This document shows, piece after piece, positions 46,695-58,680 of a stretch of 64,000 nucleotides of DNA. Origin of the DNA: Pycnopodia helianthoides (taxonomy: Eukaryota > Echinodermata > Asteroidea > Forcipulatida > Asteriidae). Under the pieces are notes generated by a model, which was not told the DNA's origin, searched no databases, and saw only the letters and a list, made by a program, of their open reading frames with translations. The DNA is taken from NCBI GenBank assembly GCA_032158295.1, contig CM063246.1, positions 777,371 to 841,370 on the forward strand, read 5' to 3'. Within the stretch, counting starts at the first letter, position 1. Each line of letters begins with the position of its first letter. Position numbers and translations under genes: made by a program.

Positions 46695-46903
46695 CTAATA
46701 ATAGCAATAACCATATTAAAAGTCAGTTCTCATTGGCGCTATGTCTACGGGCGTCTCAGTGTGCTTTTCTAAGGCAGATTTGCTATAAGTTTTTGAATTT
46801 GAAACCGATTCAGTTTATGGAGCACGTTGTTAGGGTTTTACAGTGTAAGGATGCCACTGAATACAACTCCAACACGGAATGCACAGAGCTGTTGGAGGGT
46901 TGT

Positions 46904-47276
46904 CTATGGTGGCCCTGAAGGGACATCGCACATCGCAAATATCTTTGCAGATATTTGCGATGTCGCAAATATCTTTGCAAATATCGCAAATATCTTTGCA
47001 GATATTTGCGATGTCGCAAATATCTTTGCAAATATCTTTGCAAATATTTGCGATGTTTGCGAATATTTGCAAAGATATTTGCGACATCGCAAATATTTGC
47101 AAAGATATTTGCGACATCACAAATATTTGCAAAGATATTTGCAAAGATATTTACGACATTGCAAATATTTGCAAACATCGCAAATATTTGCAAAGATATT
47201 TGCAAGGATATTTACGACATCGCAAATATCTGCAAAGATATTTGCGATGTGCGATGTCCCTTCAGGGCCACCATAG
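46904..47276. mobile_element. Foldback element filled with ATATTTGC repeats
   Basis: Inverted ends CTATGGTGGCCCTGAAGGGA and its inverse, flanked by TTGT on both sides (46900-46903 and 47277-47280). The interior is only variations of GCAAATATCTTTGCAAATAT and GCGATGTCGCAAATAT, first in one orientation and then in the other. Open frames exist on both strands only because the repeat lacks stops. Confidence 0.88.
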
Positions 47277-48176
47277 TTGTCACTGTATCTCAAGGCCCTA
47301 TAGCTGCAGTGAATTGGAGCATCGACATTTATAAATTCCCAAATCAAACGGCCACTCTATCAACTCAACAACGACAAACATTGAATGGTGTAATGGGGGA
47401 TTTGGGCTACTCTACAAGAAGAAAGAAAGTCTAACAACATGTCCTTCACAGTCAACTCAAAACAGTCATGCGAATCCATTAAACGGATTAAACGGCTTTC
47501 TTCTCTATTTCCTTTAGGGGACGCATTCACGGCAACATGACATTTTCGTCTTCACCAAGTCGAGAGTAAAATTTGCTTAAGTGATAAGGTCCTTGCCGGG
47601 GAGTGGAACTTGAATCTTTTGAACGAATTGGCGAAATCGTTCGATAGATTTATGACACGGATTTGTTTCTAATTTTGTTTGTGAGTGTGTGAACTGTCTA
47701 AGTGTTTCCCGGGCTTTGTGTAAAGTCGTCCTTGCGTTGCGCGTAATTACAAAACACCTTATAGAATAATCTGTGTAAATTCTGCGTTTTATTTGGGTTT
47801 TTGAGTTTGTTTGTTTTTAAGGGTTTGGGCATAGATAGGCCTACTGCCCAAACCGTATTGTTATTGATAGGTCTTGTTTTTCTATTACTACATGCAAACT
47901 CAAGTTATGATCTATACGTATACATTGTACAACTTATACGAGGGTGTGTAAACATGTAATGACGTCATCGGGTGTCACGTGACATCCAACTTATTTATTT
48001 TATTGTTTTATGTATCAACTCAACCAAACGTGTTATGAAACGGGGTTTCTTTTAATTGCTGTAATACCCCCGTATCAATCAATTGAGAGCGTGCGCATGC
48101 GTGCAATAACTGGGTTGAGAGTTCATTATATATACACAATCGGCGACCGTAGTCTCGTGCCCCTCAGTGGGTATAA

Positions 48177-48316
48177 AATGTAAGCAAACCAAGCAAGCAA
48201 CATGCAGTGTGCATCGAGAAGCATGGCTGCTTCCTACCTTAACGCAGAAGCGCTCGGGCGCAGCCATGCTTTTCTAATATGCACACTGTTCGTCGCTTGC
48301 TTGGTATGTTTACATT
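48177..48316. repeat. Foldback repeat
   Basis: Arms AATGTAAGCAAACCAAGCAA ... GAAGCATGGCTGC and inverse, about 55 bp, loop about 28 bases. Confidence 0.85.
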
Positions 48317-48396
48317 TGCCACAGGCATGCCTTGATCATGACGACACAGCCCCTTTACTACCCAGCAAATTTTCCCAATAAGCAATTTGCGAGTTA

Positions 48397-48714
48397 GTCT
48401 TGTACAATGACTTGCTTAGTCACAAGTCACCGCTTACATTTGAACTCTTCAGACTGTATAGAGACAGTTGCTATGTCAAACGGTTCGGGGCAAGCTTTTG
48501 TATAGCAACCTCCAGATCTCCAGATGAGCAAACCCTGGTACCATTGTGCCATACAAATTCATTCAGAATAGTGTATGGGTGTTCGCCGTCTCTTAATACG
48601 TAACTACGCAAAAGCTTGCCCCGAATCATGTGACATAGCAACTGTCTCTATATATAGTCTGAGGAATTCAAATTTAAGTGGTAACTTGTGATCAAGTACG
48701 TCATTGTACCAGAC
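48397..48714. repeat. Foldback repeat, long arms
   Basis: Arms of about 110 bp (GTCTTGTACAATGACTTG ... GGGGCAAGCTTTTG and inverse) around about 95 bases. In cyclase intron 3, about 360 bp before exon 4. Confidence 0.85.
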
Positions 48715-49072
48715 AATATTCAAATCTAACACGCAAATGGCTTATTCTCGCAAGTGTTTTTCCTCTTGTATGTTCTTCAGCATGCCGTGCAAATTCCTCT
48801 GACAATTTTGTGTGAGTGTCGTAATACAGTCGGGAGTTTGGAGAATTTCGAAAAATAACTATCGGTTGTAAGAAAACACTTCTTTCCGATATCACTATGA
48901 ATATTGCATATGAAACAATAAAAAGAAAACTGAACTATTGACTATAGAACCTTTGCGTTCATTGAAGCCTTTTTTACACGCCCGGCTACAAAATGAACAT
49001 CCAGGTCTGAACAATGTTGACAGGGTCCTCTTAACTTATTTCTGCTCTTTTTTTAATGTGTTTTCTTTTCAG

Positions 49073-49179
49073 CTTTGAAGATACACATTAGTGAAGCAAC
49101 ACGGAATGAGCTCATCGAGAACAAGCGTGCATACAAGCGAAAGATTGTGATCGAACCCCGAGGTTCGACAGTGGTCAAA
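49073..49179 (+). CDS. Guanylate cyclase exon 4: end of the catalytic domain
   Basis: 107 bases, acceptor TTTTCTTTTCAG|CT, donor GTCAAA|GTAGGT; phase 1 in, phase 0 out. Encodes ALKIHISEATRNELIENKRA, YKRKIVIEPRGSTVVK. It follows exon 3 to give GEALKIH, the expected continuation of animal guanylate cyclases, then the R-G-x-x-x-x-K-G motif completed by exon 5. The lysine/arginine-rich stretch KRAYKRKI is less typical than the usual acidic/aromatic residues but lies in a variable part. Confidence 0.93.
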
Positions 49180-49611
49180 GTAGGTTTTTTAAGATATTCT
49201 AAAAAATTTGCAAAAAAAAGAAAATAGATTTAAATTTTCGATGGCTGTTTTTTTTATGGATTCGATAAAGTTAGAAGGCTTTTATTTGAAGTATTTAAAG
49301 CGGTTTTTTGTTTTGTGTTTATTCGTTTATTTTTATTCCCTTGATTTTCTTTGGTATTGTTTTGCCAGAGTGAAGAGGTGTAATAAAATAAAATAACTCA
49401 CATCCTTTAGACATGTACAGACATTAAATGTGTGCTTGTTACAAGGATTGTATTTGGTTCATTGCCCGTGGCATATGCGAAAGTTTTTGTATTGTTTTTT
49501 TGTTTTTTTTTCTTTGCTTTCTCATTCAGCAAAAAATTCGTTAACAAAATCCTTTTTTCCAAAATCGGGCCATGCAACTGGCCATCAGAGGCTTTACATG
49601 GGAAACGGGTG

Positions 49612-49942
49612 TTAAAGGCAGGATAAACTTTTTGAACTTTTCAAAGACTAGTATCCTCACTTGGTGTGTCCCAACATATACACAACTTAATAAACCTGTG
49701 AAAATTTGGGCTCAATTGGTTATCGAAGTTGCAAGAAAATAATGAAAGAAAAAGACACTCTTGTTGCATAGAATTGTATGCTTTCAAATGCCTGAGAAAG
49801 GCTTCATGCCTGAAGCCTTTCTCAGATTCAAATATTTTTGTGAGAAATTACCTCTTTCTCAAAAACTACATTACTTCAGAGGGAGTCGTTTCTCACAATG
49901 TTTTATACAATCAGCAGCTCCGAAGGTATCCACTGCCTTTAA
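49612..49942 (-). mobile_element. TTAAAGG MITE family 3 variant, copy c
   Basis: Diverged copy in the short cyclase intron 4, TTAA flanked; centre GAGAAAGGCTTCATGCC. It makes up over a third of that 0.9-kb intron. Confidence 0.8.
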
Positions 49943-50103
49943 GGTTGGACTCAAACCCAATTTTGATCAAAAATTGTAACATGTCACTTTGTTTCTCAAG
50001 ATGATTGGAAGAAGAGGTATGTTTTGAGTTTGAAACCAAGATAAACTTTTGTTCTGACTGCTATGAAAAACTCTGCCATATAACTTTTTATGCTTGCTTT
50101 CAG

Positions 50104-50199
50104 GGGAAGGGTTCGATGCAGACTTATTGGTTAAGTGAAGACCCGGTACAGAACCTCGCCACAAACAGGTTGGTCATCTCGCCTGCGCCACGTCTCTGA
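50104..50199 (+). CDS. Guanylate cyclase exon 5: C-terminus
   Basis: Terminal exon, acceptor GCTTTCAG|GGG in phase 0, stop TGA at 50197-50199. Encodes GKGSMQTYWLSEDPVQNLAT and NRLVISPAPRL. GKGxMxTYWL is the standard final strand of animal cyclase domains. The C-tail after it is short, about 20 residues, with no further domain. It gives the gene a clear end 50 kb into the window. Confidence 0.94.
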   Translation, partial: GKGSMQTYWLSEDPVQNLATNRLVISPAPRL

Positions 50200-51409
50200 A
50201 AAAGTGCCGCGAGAGGGCTCCCGTCGACTTAAAGGGGTTGGTACAACATCACTTTGCAAATAACTTACTGACTGTTATCGTTGAATAGGGCGGGATGATA
50301 ATAAGAATGTTCAGCCCGTGACACAGAATGTTTTTTTTAATAGGGTGCAAGATAATTATTTATGTGTTCCATCCAGCAGTTGTGGCTATAGCTGCTTGAA
50401 AACAACATTTGATAACAGTCTACAGTAGAAACTAAGACGGTTCCAAACGTATCAGGTCTAGACGGAGGCATCAGCGTGATGTTTTATTTTCAAAACAACA
50501 ACAACAACAACAATGTTGATGTTGTGTTCTCTTGTCCACTCATGACAATACTTCTGATTGGATGATCATGTGGACCAAAACAAAGTGGGTGGTTACATTC
50601 TCCGGTGGATTTACGTTCGACATTTCAGTTGTCACGGAACGTATCGTGTCCCTTTAAGCAAACGATTACGATTTAGCACTTATACGATGTTTGTAGTATA
50701 ATGTCAAAACCTACATACGCCATCTTTCATAATCTTGATTGGTTGTACTCTAGGTTGGTGTATGAGCGTTAATAGCTGACAGGAATAGTTATTAAAGTTA
50801 AGGTAATAGGTTTATAAATACTTCAAAAGTAATGTCCATAAAAACTTACTTTGTTAGAAGCACAACAGCAAGAATTTATGCAAGAATCGTTTATCAGATT
50901 TCTGAGGGTTGACTAAAAATTCAAATTTCCGTGGTATCCGGTCACGAATGCTGCAGCCAGAGATACGACTGGTACCTGCTGTCACCACACTAAACTTGGC
51001 TGGATTCGACGTTCTTTGTGACAGTACCGAGACATTTGTTACTGTTTTCTCAACAAGTAGACACTATATTCAACTTAAACGCTCAAAGGTAACTTTTATA
51101 ATGTTTTTTTTTTTTTTTATAATTTGCCTATAAATAAGCATTACGTTGACAAAAAAACAATCTATAACCTGTCAATGGTTTGTTACAAGCCATTGGTGGA
51201 AACAAAGTTTTCGGTTGACACCAGAAATAGTTCGTGACGTAGGCACATCTCTTGAAAATTCATGTTCTCAACGGAACAGGCAGCTAGTAACCAATGACCG
51301 CAGCTCAAACCGTTTCTGGTCGGGGGCGCTTAAACGCGCCCCATCAGGGCACACTGATCAAACTGTTCTTTCAGAACCGATACAGCCTCATACAGCAGGG
51401 TAGGACCAG

Positions 51410-51601
51410 AGCCCAATTTCATAGAGCTGCTTAAGCAGAAAATATTGCTTCACATTTGCCTGCTCAGCAGAAATGAGCAGGATACCAGTTACAAGTTGTA
51501 CGTGTGATATGGCAGTTTGGCTGGTAACCTTATTCCGGTAAGCATAATTTTGTTGTGCTTAGCTACTTGTTGTGCTTAAGCAGCTTTATGAAATTGGGCC
51601 C
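51410..51601 (+). mobile_element. Family 7 palindromic MITE, copy e
   Basis: Most complete copy, 192 bp, with ends CCCAATTTCATAGAGCTGCT and its inverse. Confidence 0.83.
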
Positions 51602-52021
51602 AAAGGGTTATATCTGGGTGGGTCTGTATGTCTGAACTTTGTGCACGAAGTATGAGTGAATGTATTGATCCCTTTCTATTATCACAAACGTTTGTATCAA
51701 GACTGTTTTCCCACCATAAAGTTACAGTGGGCGAAGAGTTCATGTTAGTCCGTGTATATGCGGCCTCATAGCCCAAGAGCGACAAAGAAAAGTGTGTTTG
51801 AATGTAATGTGTCTGAGCGTGTCGACCCGTTGAAACCGAGGACTTTAACAAAAGGGATCCGTGTGTTTTGACAGAGCGAGGACGTCCTCGCTTCTCTTTC
51901 GTGTACAAAACCAATGAGGACGACGCAAAAAAAAAACTAAGTCCAAACAATGGGAGAACAAAGAGATTTCTTCGATTTACGGGATTCAAAAACATGCGTG
52001 GAGGGATTCTTATTCTTTAAG

Positions 52022-52725
52022 GGAGGGAGTTACCCCTGGAATTACACTGTGGAAAGGTTCCACTATAGTTACTGGCTCCCCACCAGTCAGCCAAAAAGTT
52101 TGATTGGCACAGGGGAGGGGTGTTGGAAACCTAGCACAGGCTGCCTGCAAGACATCTGGAAGCCCGCTACGATGGCTTCGCTTTATCAGAGGTTTAAACA
52201 GGCCCGCCGGAAGGTATTTAAAAGTGAGGGGGGGGCAGGGGCGGATCCAGGATTGTTTTTTACCGGGGGGCACAACGGTGATTAGAGGGAATACAAGAAA
52301 TGGGTGGGGTCCAGGTGCCGGCCTTACGGCCCCTGGTGGGGTCCAGGGCGAAGCCCGGTGGGGGTTCAGAGCTCTGAGCCTTTGGCGTTCTGTGGGGTTA
52401 AAAATCAAGCCTCCATGTGCTTAAAACAGAGAAATAGACACACTTTTATGGGAAATCAGATCCATATAAATCTTCTAAATTTACTGGAAAATTTACTGGC
52501 CCCCCGCCCCCCCCCCCCTCCGGCTCCGGCGGCCCTGGGTTAAATCTGGGTAGGTCTGTGTCTCTGAACTTTGTGCACAGAAGTATGAGTGGAAACATTG
52601 TTCGTCCCCTCCAAAAACACTACACAACTCTGTGGGACCTGACTCACAGGGCGTTGCACTTTGGAGAAATCAGTGAAATAAATAACATGTGCAATAACTA
52701 GTGCTAGCCCTCACTCATTGAACTA
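52022..52725 (+). repeat. Dispersed repeat R, copy 1, with hAT-like insertion
   Basis: Shares GGAAACCTAGCACAGGCTG, CATCTGGAAGCC, CTTTATCAGAGG, TTTGTGCAC and GGCGTTGCACTT with 59780-60118; a smaller piece is at 51606-51690. Confidence 0.75.
52199..52537. mobile_element. hAT-like MITE inside repeat R
   Basis: Ends CAGGCCCGCCGGA and TCCGGCGGCCCTG, flanked by GGTTTAAA and GGTTAAAT, a near 8-bp duplication. The interior includes GGGGCGGATCCAGGATTG and G/C runs. Confidence 0.7.
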
Positions 52726-53016
52726 TAAGTTTGGACTATCCAATGTAAGTATTGCTACCTTCTGATAACTGTATAGGCTAAAGACAAAAATGCATGTAGA
52801 AAATACTCGATACCACATGCACCTGTAGTAAAACTTCTTCATGGCTGACCTTTGTAATTAATGGAAAAAAATATATATCTACGCAACTTTTATTCATACC
52901 ATTTATATTTAATTTTCATATCACATCAAAATCACCACAGGTACGATGACAGCTTCTTCAGATTGTTATTCGAGGTTTTTCACAAAGCTTTCCCGAGACT
53001 AACAATGGTTACTGTT

Positions 53017-53349
53017 TTGGGCCTTCTTTCGGCATGCAATTTACCCATTGAACAATTTGTGTGCAATGAAAAGCATTGTTTGGGTGTGAATAGCTCTGTG
53101 GGTAGTTTGTCCGTGTGAGTGTGTTGCCCGAGAGCACAGTGTCTGACAATTTGGTTTCTTTGAAACTAATATTACAAATCTAGAAACTATTAACGTTTAT
53201 GTTGAAACTAATATCGGGCTTCTTTCGGCATACAATTTACTTATTGAACTGTGTGTGTGCAACGAGTAGTATTGTTTGGGTGTGAATAGCTCTGTGGGTA
53301 GTTTGTCCGTGTGAGGGTGTTGACCGAGAGCACAGTGTCTGACAGTTTG
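53017..53349 (+). repeat. Two-copy tandem duplication, period about 200 bp
   Basis: Units at about 53017-53158 and 53217-53349 share GGTGTGAATAGCTCTGTGGG, TAGTTTGTCCGTGTGAG and GAGAGCACAGTGTCTGACA. Confidence 0.88.
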
Positions 53350-54054
53350 AAAAAAGACAAACAACCCAACACCCAGCAAACCGAGCGTGTTGAGTAGCGA
53401 CAACAAGCATACACAGCAAATTTCAGAGACGTTTACATGGCAATACCGCCAACCTTATTGCATTTCTAGGTTGTATTTTATTTTATGGGTTGTTGTTTTT
53501 TTCCATCACGCAAAACATCTAGGGACAATAGTTTGTAGATTTACACAATCTCCCAAAGTAGCTGCTGGTTACAACCTACAAACTTAACTAATCTGTAAAA
53601 AGAACATTTATGAATGTTCCAATTCTTGCACCTCGGTTTTTGTATCTTTGTTATCTTACTTCCTGATCATTATTGGACACTCTTTGAAGTGCACCATGTG
53701 TGTGAGTGTACAGCAGGCGTGATGATACTATGTCAAACTTGTGTTTTTCTGTATGTGCATTGCAACCATATACCACTCCTGCGTGCGCGTGCGCAAATTA
53801 TTTATATATATGCAAGGTCACATGTAAGTCGAACTGGTAAATGAGGCTTTGTTACATCCTACAGGATTTGAATGAATATTGAGATTCATTGTTCAGTTCA
53901 TTAAATTACATTTAGGTACAATTTTTTTTAATTTTACAATTTCATAGTTATATTTAAGTACAAAGAGGGCACACAAAAACCATGCGAAACGTCCTATGGA
54001 TTTTGCGCACACGGCAGGTTAAACAGAGTAAGACTCTTAGAAACTCCCATGTTA

Positions 54055-54295
54055 GAATTGACCCAGATTACGGGATCCATGGGGGGGCCTGTTCCATTTT
54101 GGGGTCAGATTGAACCTTAAAACTGGTTAACAATTGGAAATTAACTCAAACTATGCGTCATTTTGAACCATTTCTCGGTAATTTTTAAACACATAATTCC
54201 GGGTCATACACTGATCCGGAAATGGGTCGGACCAACGGGACCTGAATCCGAGTTCATTCTGACCCGAACCTTTTTTTTTCTAGAGTGTACGTTCG
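54055..54295. mobile_element. GGGTCA-rich element
   Basis: Starts TTGACCCAGATTACGGGATC and ends CATTCTGACCCGAACC; related to 38955-39215 without its hairpin. Confidence 0.5.
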
Positions 54296-55136
54296 AAAGG
54301 GAGTGAGAGCTCCATGTAGGTCTAACAAATAACTGTACTGTTCAGTTATAAACAGGTGCAGTGCAAGCAAAATAGAACCTTTTTGAAAAAAAATGCAATC
54401 TCCCACGAGGGTTAAAGTCTCTTGATTTGGCCACGAACTTGTAAAAAGTTTTTTGTTTTTAAAATTGCAAGTGTGTAACGTTTAAGCAGGTGTTGCACGC
54501 GCGAAATGGTGCCTCAGGCATAGCCATTCTTAAAACTGTCCTCTTTTCAAGAAAACAACTTTTGTAATGAATAATTGACTTTTTGAAAGTTTTTGTCTTT
54601 CTTTCTTTCTTTTTTTATAGCATTAATGTTACCCGTAAACAATTCGTTATAATAGGTTCCAAGATATCTAACTGTGGGCTTTTATAAAGATAAGATGGGG
54701 GTGTTAATCAACACGCCCACAAAAGCTGCACGACGAGTACCAGCAGGGGGAATGACCGCGCATACTCACCCCTGTTCTGACAGGTTTGGAACATTATTAC
54801 GCTGTCCCAATATATGAAGCTATTAATCTGCATGGTTGACAATCAATACGAGGATGAGTCTGCATGTTGTTTTCACAACCACCCTCTTTTGAACACGCTG
54901 CATGCATCAGCTTAAAAATAAATTACCTGTACCAGTACTATCTGGTGCTCAACCAGCACCTGGCACATTCCTGGTATAGAGTTGAACACAAATTGAATTA
55001 ATAAAGAAAAAATAATATTTGAAAAGGAATGCAGCTCTTTTATTTAATAAAAACTTTGTTAAAACGCTGTGCATACTACTACTCTTTTTTCACCTTTCTA
55101 AACAGTAATTAAAAAACTAGAAAAAATGGTAATAAG

Positions 55137-55796
55137 TTAAAGGGGCACGTTACCTTTAAATTGGGCGCTTTGGGCTATAAATAGCGTTTGTTTTGAAATA
55201 AATTATTGTTAGAAACATTTTAGAATTGTAATAATTATAATTCACAAAATAACCCTCGAAGCTGTGTGGTTTCGGTGTAATTTCATGACAGAACACGGTC
55301 CGTCACTCTGTAGAACCAAATCTTTGACTTCACAGAATGGCGGACGGTATGTTCCGCTGATTGTAATTTCAAGAGGTAAATTCGTCGGCTCAGTAGTGCT
55401 ATAAGGTCGTTACTTGCAATTTCAAATCCATAATGATCAAAAGGCCGTTAAGTGAAAAATGCGAATAAAAATCCGAAATCCACAAGTATTTTTTTTTCGT
55501 AGAAACTGAATGTTTCGTTTGCCAAACTAATCTTTCAGAGACCACTCTTGATCAATAAACCCCATTTACCAGGAGCTCCAAAATATGCACATTACAACCA
55601 ATTTTATGAAATCTGCACAAACTGCAATAATGACCTTAGAATCATGAGCCGACGAATGGATGTTTGCTCTACTCACTACTCACTAATTACAAAACACTGT
55701 AGGTGTAACTATTGCATGAATAACTCCTGAGAAGGATAAGGAGCAATTCCCAGCCGCAAAATTGTAAGAGAACTCAGGGGAATGTTCCCCCTTTAA
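55137..55796 (+). mobile_element. TTAAAGG element family 6, copy a
   Basis: TTAAAGGGGCACGTTACCTT at left and GTTCCCCCTTTAA at right, 660 bp; shares TTGGGCGCTTTGGGCTATAA with copy b. Confidence 0.75.
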
Positions 55797-56408
55797 GTCC
55801 GCACGATCCAGTATTTTTTCTAGTTGTTGGTTTATTCTCGTGCGGGAGAGAGAATTGTACACATTAATAAGATTTTAAAAGTTGTAATACAAACTTATAT
55901 TTTTCAGCACACTAAATAAAAATACACTGGTATTTTCAACCACCTGTTTCCATGATTTCTCTTTGTGAATGTGTTTTTTATCGTTTTCTATAAAGTCCTT
56001 CAACTTCGTCATATGGAGTATAAGATGTCCATACAAAAAAAATAATAATAAGATGTCCATAGATAATAAATTGATCGTGAATTGTTATTCTTCGTGTATT
56101 TAGTGTTAACGTTTGATGGCTCGCAGCTGCGGTTCTGTACAACTTCGGGTGGACTTTTGTCATCATAAATTACGTAAGAGACAAACACTAAGTTTACATA
56201 TCAAAACATTTTAAATACCTTTTGTTAGTAACTATTTCATTTTTACGAGAAAGCCTTAAACCTCTGAACGACATCTTAAAGGCAATGTACAGTGTACGGT
56301 CATCGTTCAATAGTTTTGAATAAACACACCACCCAGATTCAACCAACCTGTAAAGAATTTGGTTCTAAACAGCGGCTTTTGCTTTGTGAGGGTTTTGTGC
56401 GCATTCAT

Positions 56409-56783
56409 GTAAAGGCAGGGCATACTTTGGGTAGTTATCAAAGACTAGTATCCTCACTTGGTGAATCTCAACATATTATGAATAACATAACAAACCTGTG
56501 AAAATTTAAGCTCAATTGGTCAACGAAGTTGAAAGAAAATTATGAAAGAAAAAACACCATTGTTGCATAGAAATGTGTGCTTTAATGCCTGAGCCTGAAG
56601 CCTTTCTCAGATTCAAATATTTTAGTGAGAATTTACCTCTTTCTTAAAAACTCCATTACTTCAGAGAAGGGTCGTTTCTCACAATGTTTTATACCATTAG
56701 CAGCTCTCAGGTGCTCCAAACCAAGTAAGTTTTGATGGTTAATGTATTTCTTGAGTAATTACCAAAAGCATCCACGCGCTTAT
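56409..56783 (-). mobile_element. TTAAAGG MITE family 3 variant, copy d
   Basis: Same subtype as copy c with worn ends (GTAAAGGCAGGGCATAC at left, CCACGCGCTTA at right). Confidence 0.7.
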
Positions 56784-57201
56784 TTTGATTATGCCTATTG
56801 AAATATGCATTGTACTTTCAGGGGTTTCCAATGATATTTTCTCAACTTTACAGTATCCCAGGCGGAATTATTTCTCTTCAAGAGTGGCACTTCTACTCTT
56901 TTTTTTTTTACCAGTGAGTGAGCTTTCAGATAATAATTTCTCCCATTATAGGCAAGCTTCATGGAGGACGACCTACACTTCACGGCTGATCAGATTTCAG
57001 TTACCTTTGTGCTGTTAGCTCTCGGTGAAATTTGTTGGGAAGGTTATTTTCTCTGCTTTCGGAGGACGTATTCCGGTCATGAAACTGTACGTTGTAGCCG
57101 CCGGTAGTTTTCTCGGCGGAGGGGCAGCTGGACTAATGATACTACTTCGGACAGCTCCTCTTTTGTATACAGTCGCAGCATGTGAGTTGTTCGTTTACAA
57201 A

Positions 57202-57305
57202 GCGGGGGTCCATGGGTTTGTACACCCTCGGGGGAAAATGGCACCCTCGGCTCGCCTCGGGTGCCATTTTCCCCCTCGGGTGTACAAAACACCATGGGCC
57301 CCTTC
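57202..57305. repeat. Foldback repeat
   Basis: Arms GGTCCATGGGTTTGTACACC, CTCGGGGGAAAATGGCACCC and inverse, loop about 13 bases. Confidence 0.88.
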
Positions 57306-58010
57306 ACAGCGTGCAACAATTGTATATTGTAGTTGTTAAGTTATGGCGCAAGAGCTATAGAGACAAACGCGAAAGCTAATGATTTTACAGCGTGTGAACA
57401 ACAATACGGTGAACAGCAATGCTGCAATGGCTGCCGCAGTCTCCCAAAAGGCCCGGTTTCCGACACATTGCTCCTAACGCTAAGCTCCAATACACGTCGC
57501 AAAACCACATGACAAAACCACTGCGCAACACTTAAATGGGCCGATTTCGTGGATCCGGAGTATAGACATAATTTAACAACACAATAGTAATATCCAATAA
57601 ATATTTTACTTACTATGATAACCAGTTTATAACTAAAAACTACAAAAAAGTGTCATCAAACTTTGATAGGATCTACTTCTCGTCGAATGGACACAAAATA
57701 CCGGAAAGCCAGTAACCTGATCATTACGTCATATTAATACAGGTGTTGTTTTTGTGTTTGGGTGTAGCCGAGAGTGTTGCCTACTGCGGTGCGCTGCTGT
57801 TGTTTTTTTCCAGAGCCCATCAGTACAATTCTATTTGTTGCTTTGTTGAGTGAAACTCCACGATGGCCATCGCTGAAACCAATGTCCAGTGAACTTCATC
57901 GACTCAATTATCTTGATTTAGATCACATAGCAAGTCATTTCTGAAACAGATGATAAGATAAAATCTTGTAAAACAATTTTCTAACAAGTTTTCTAACTTT
58001 AAGTTTCTAA

Positions 58011-58180
58011 TCAGGAGTGTTGTATTGTTTTGTTGGGTAAACTTATCGGTAGATTGAATTAAATCAAATAACAAACCACAAGGGAAATTGACTGGGTAAA
58101 TTTTGAATAATTAATTAAATCAAAATCAAATCAGGAATGTTGTATTGTTTTGTTGGGTAAACTATGGGCATATTAAATTA
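58011..58180 (+). repeat. Two-copy repeat, period about 122 bp
   Basis: ATGTTGTATTGTTTTGTTGG-type sequence plus GTAAACT and an AT-rich tail occurs twice. Confidence 0.8.
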
Positions 58181-58499
58181 AATTTGAACTTAACATTTTA
58201 GTTCTCGGGTAGATGTAATTGTTAGTATAGTTTTAATATGTTTCCTGGGCAGTCTGTCCACATTATCATTAATTTGCCCTTGTTAAAACTCGGAACTACA
58301 ATGGTTTGCTCTGTCTCAGCGCTTTATCATGGACCAATACTTCCGGTCACCTCTTTCTGGTTACGAGAGGTTCGCTCTATTGTGTTCATCCATTACATGT
58401 ATTGTCGTTATTTGCCCTATACTAAAAGTAGGTTTCGATCCCAACAGTCTTCTTGCAAAAATACAACGTTGGTTCAAAAAAGATCGTTTACATTATCCC

Positions 58500-58680
58500 T
58501 GGAGCCTCCATGCATTGTCACATCGTGTGTGTACATGTTGTGATTGTGCGCATGCGCCGATCGCAGGACAATCGTACCCATCATGCATCACTACATCCTG
58601 AACAAGGATTTGTCCGAGCTCATCAGCCCATCCCAGCGGACTTCAAAGAGACAGGTGGGGCCGAGCTAGCCCAAACATCT
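58500..58680. repeat. Dispersed repeat H, copy 3 (inverted)
   Basis: CATCATGCATCACTACATCC and AGCTCATCAGCCCATCCCAG are the inverse of the same phrases in copies 1 and 2. Confidence 0.55.

Larger units (their letters stand above)
21941..50199 (+). other. NIT-domain receptor guanylate cyclase gene, five exons
   Basis: Gene locus. Exons 21941-23595, 32231-32442, 36094-36192, 49073-49179 and 50104-50199 join in phase (2, 1, 1, 0) to 2169 bases, 722 amino acids plus stop. Order in the protein: N-terminal cytoplasmic segment, membrane helix, extracellular NIT sensor, membrane helix, signalling helix, class III cyclase domain, short C-tail. It lacks the kinase-homology domain of peptide-receptor cyclases. 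Introns are about 8.6, 3.7, 12.9 and 0.9 kb and carry most of the MITEs in the window. I see no clear polyadenylation signal just after the stop and no recognisable promoter; extra 5' exons are possible. Confidence 0.93.

Noticed and set aside
46810..47434. Overlapping open frames of 131-159 codons with ANICKDIC-type repeats
   Set aside because: Produced by the ATATTTGC foldback, which lacks stops in several frames on both strands.
52104..52424. G/C-rich open frames
   Set aside because: Fall in the hAT-like MITE and repeat R; no domain.
57025..57339. 104-codon frame with a hydrophobic start
   Set aside because: The second half is the foldback at 57202-57305; no motif in the first half.
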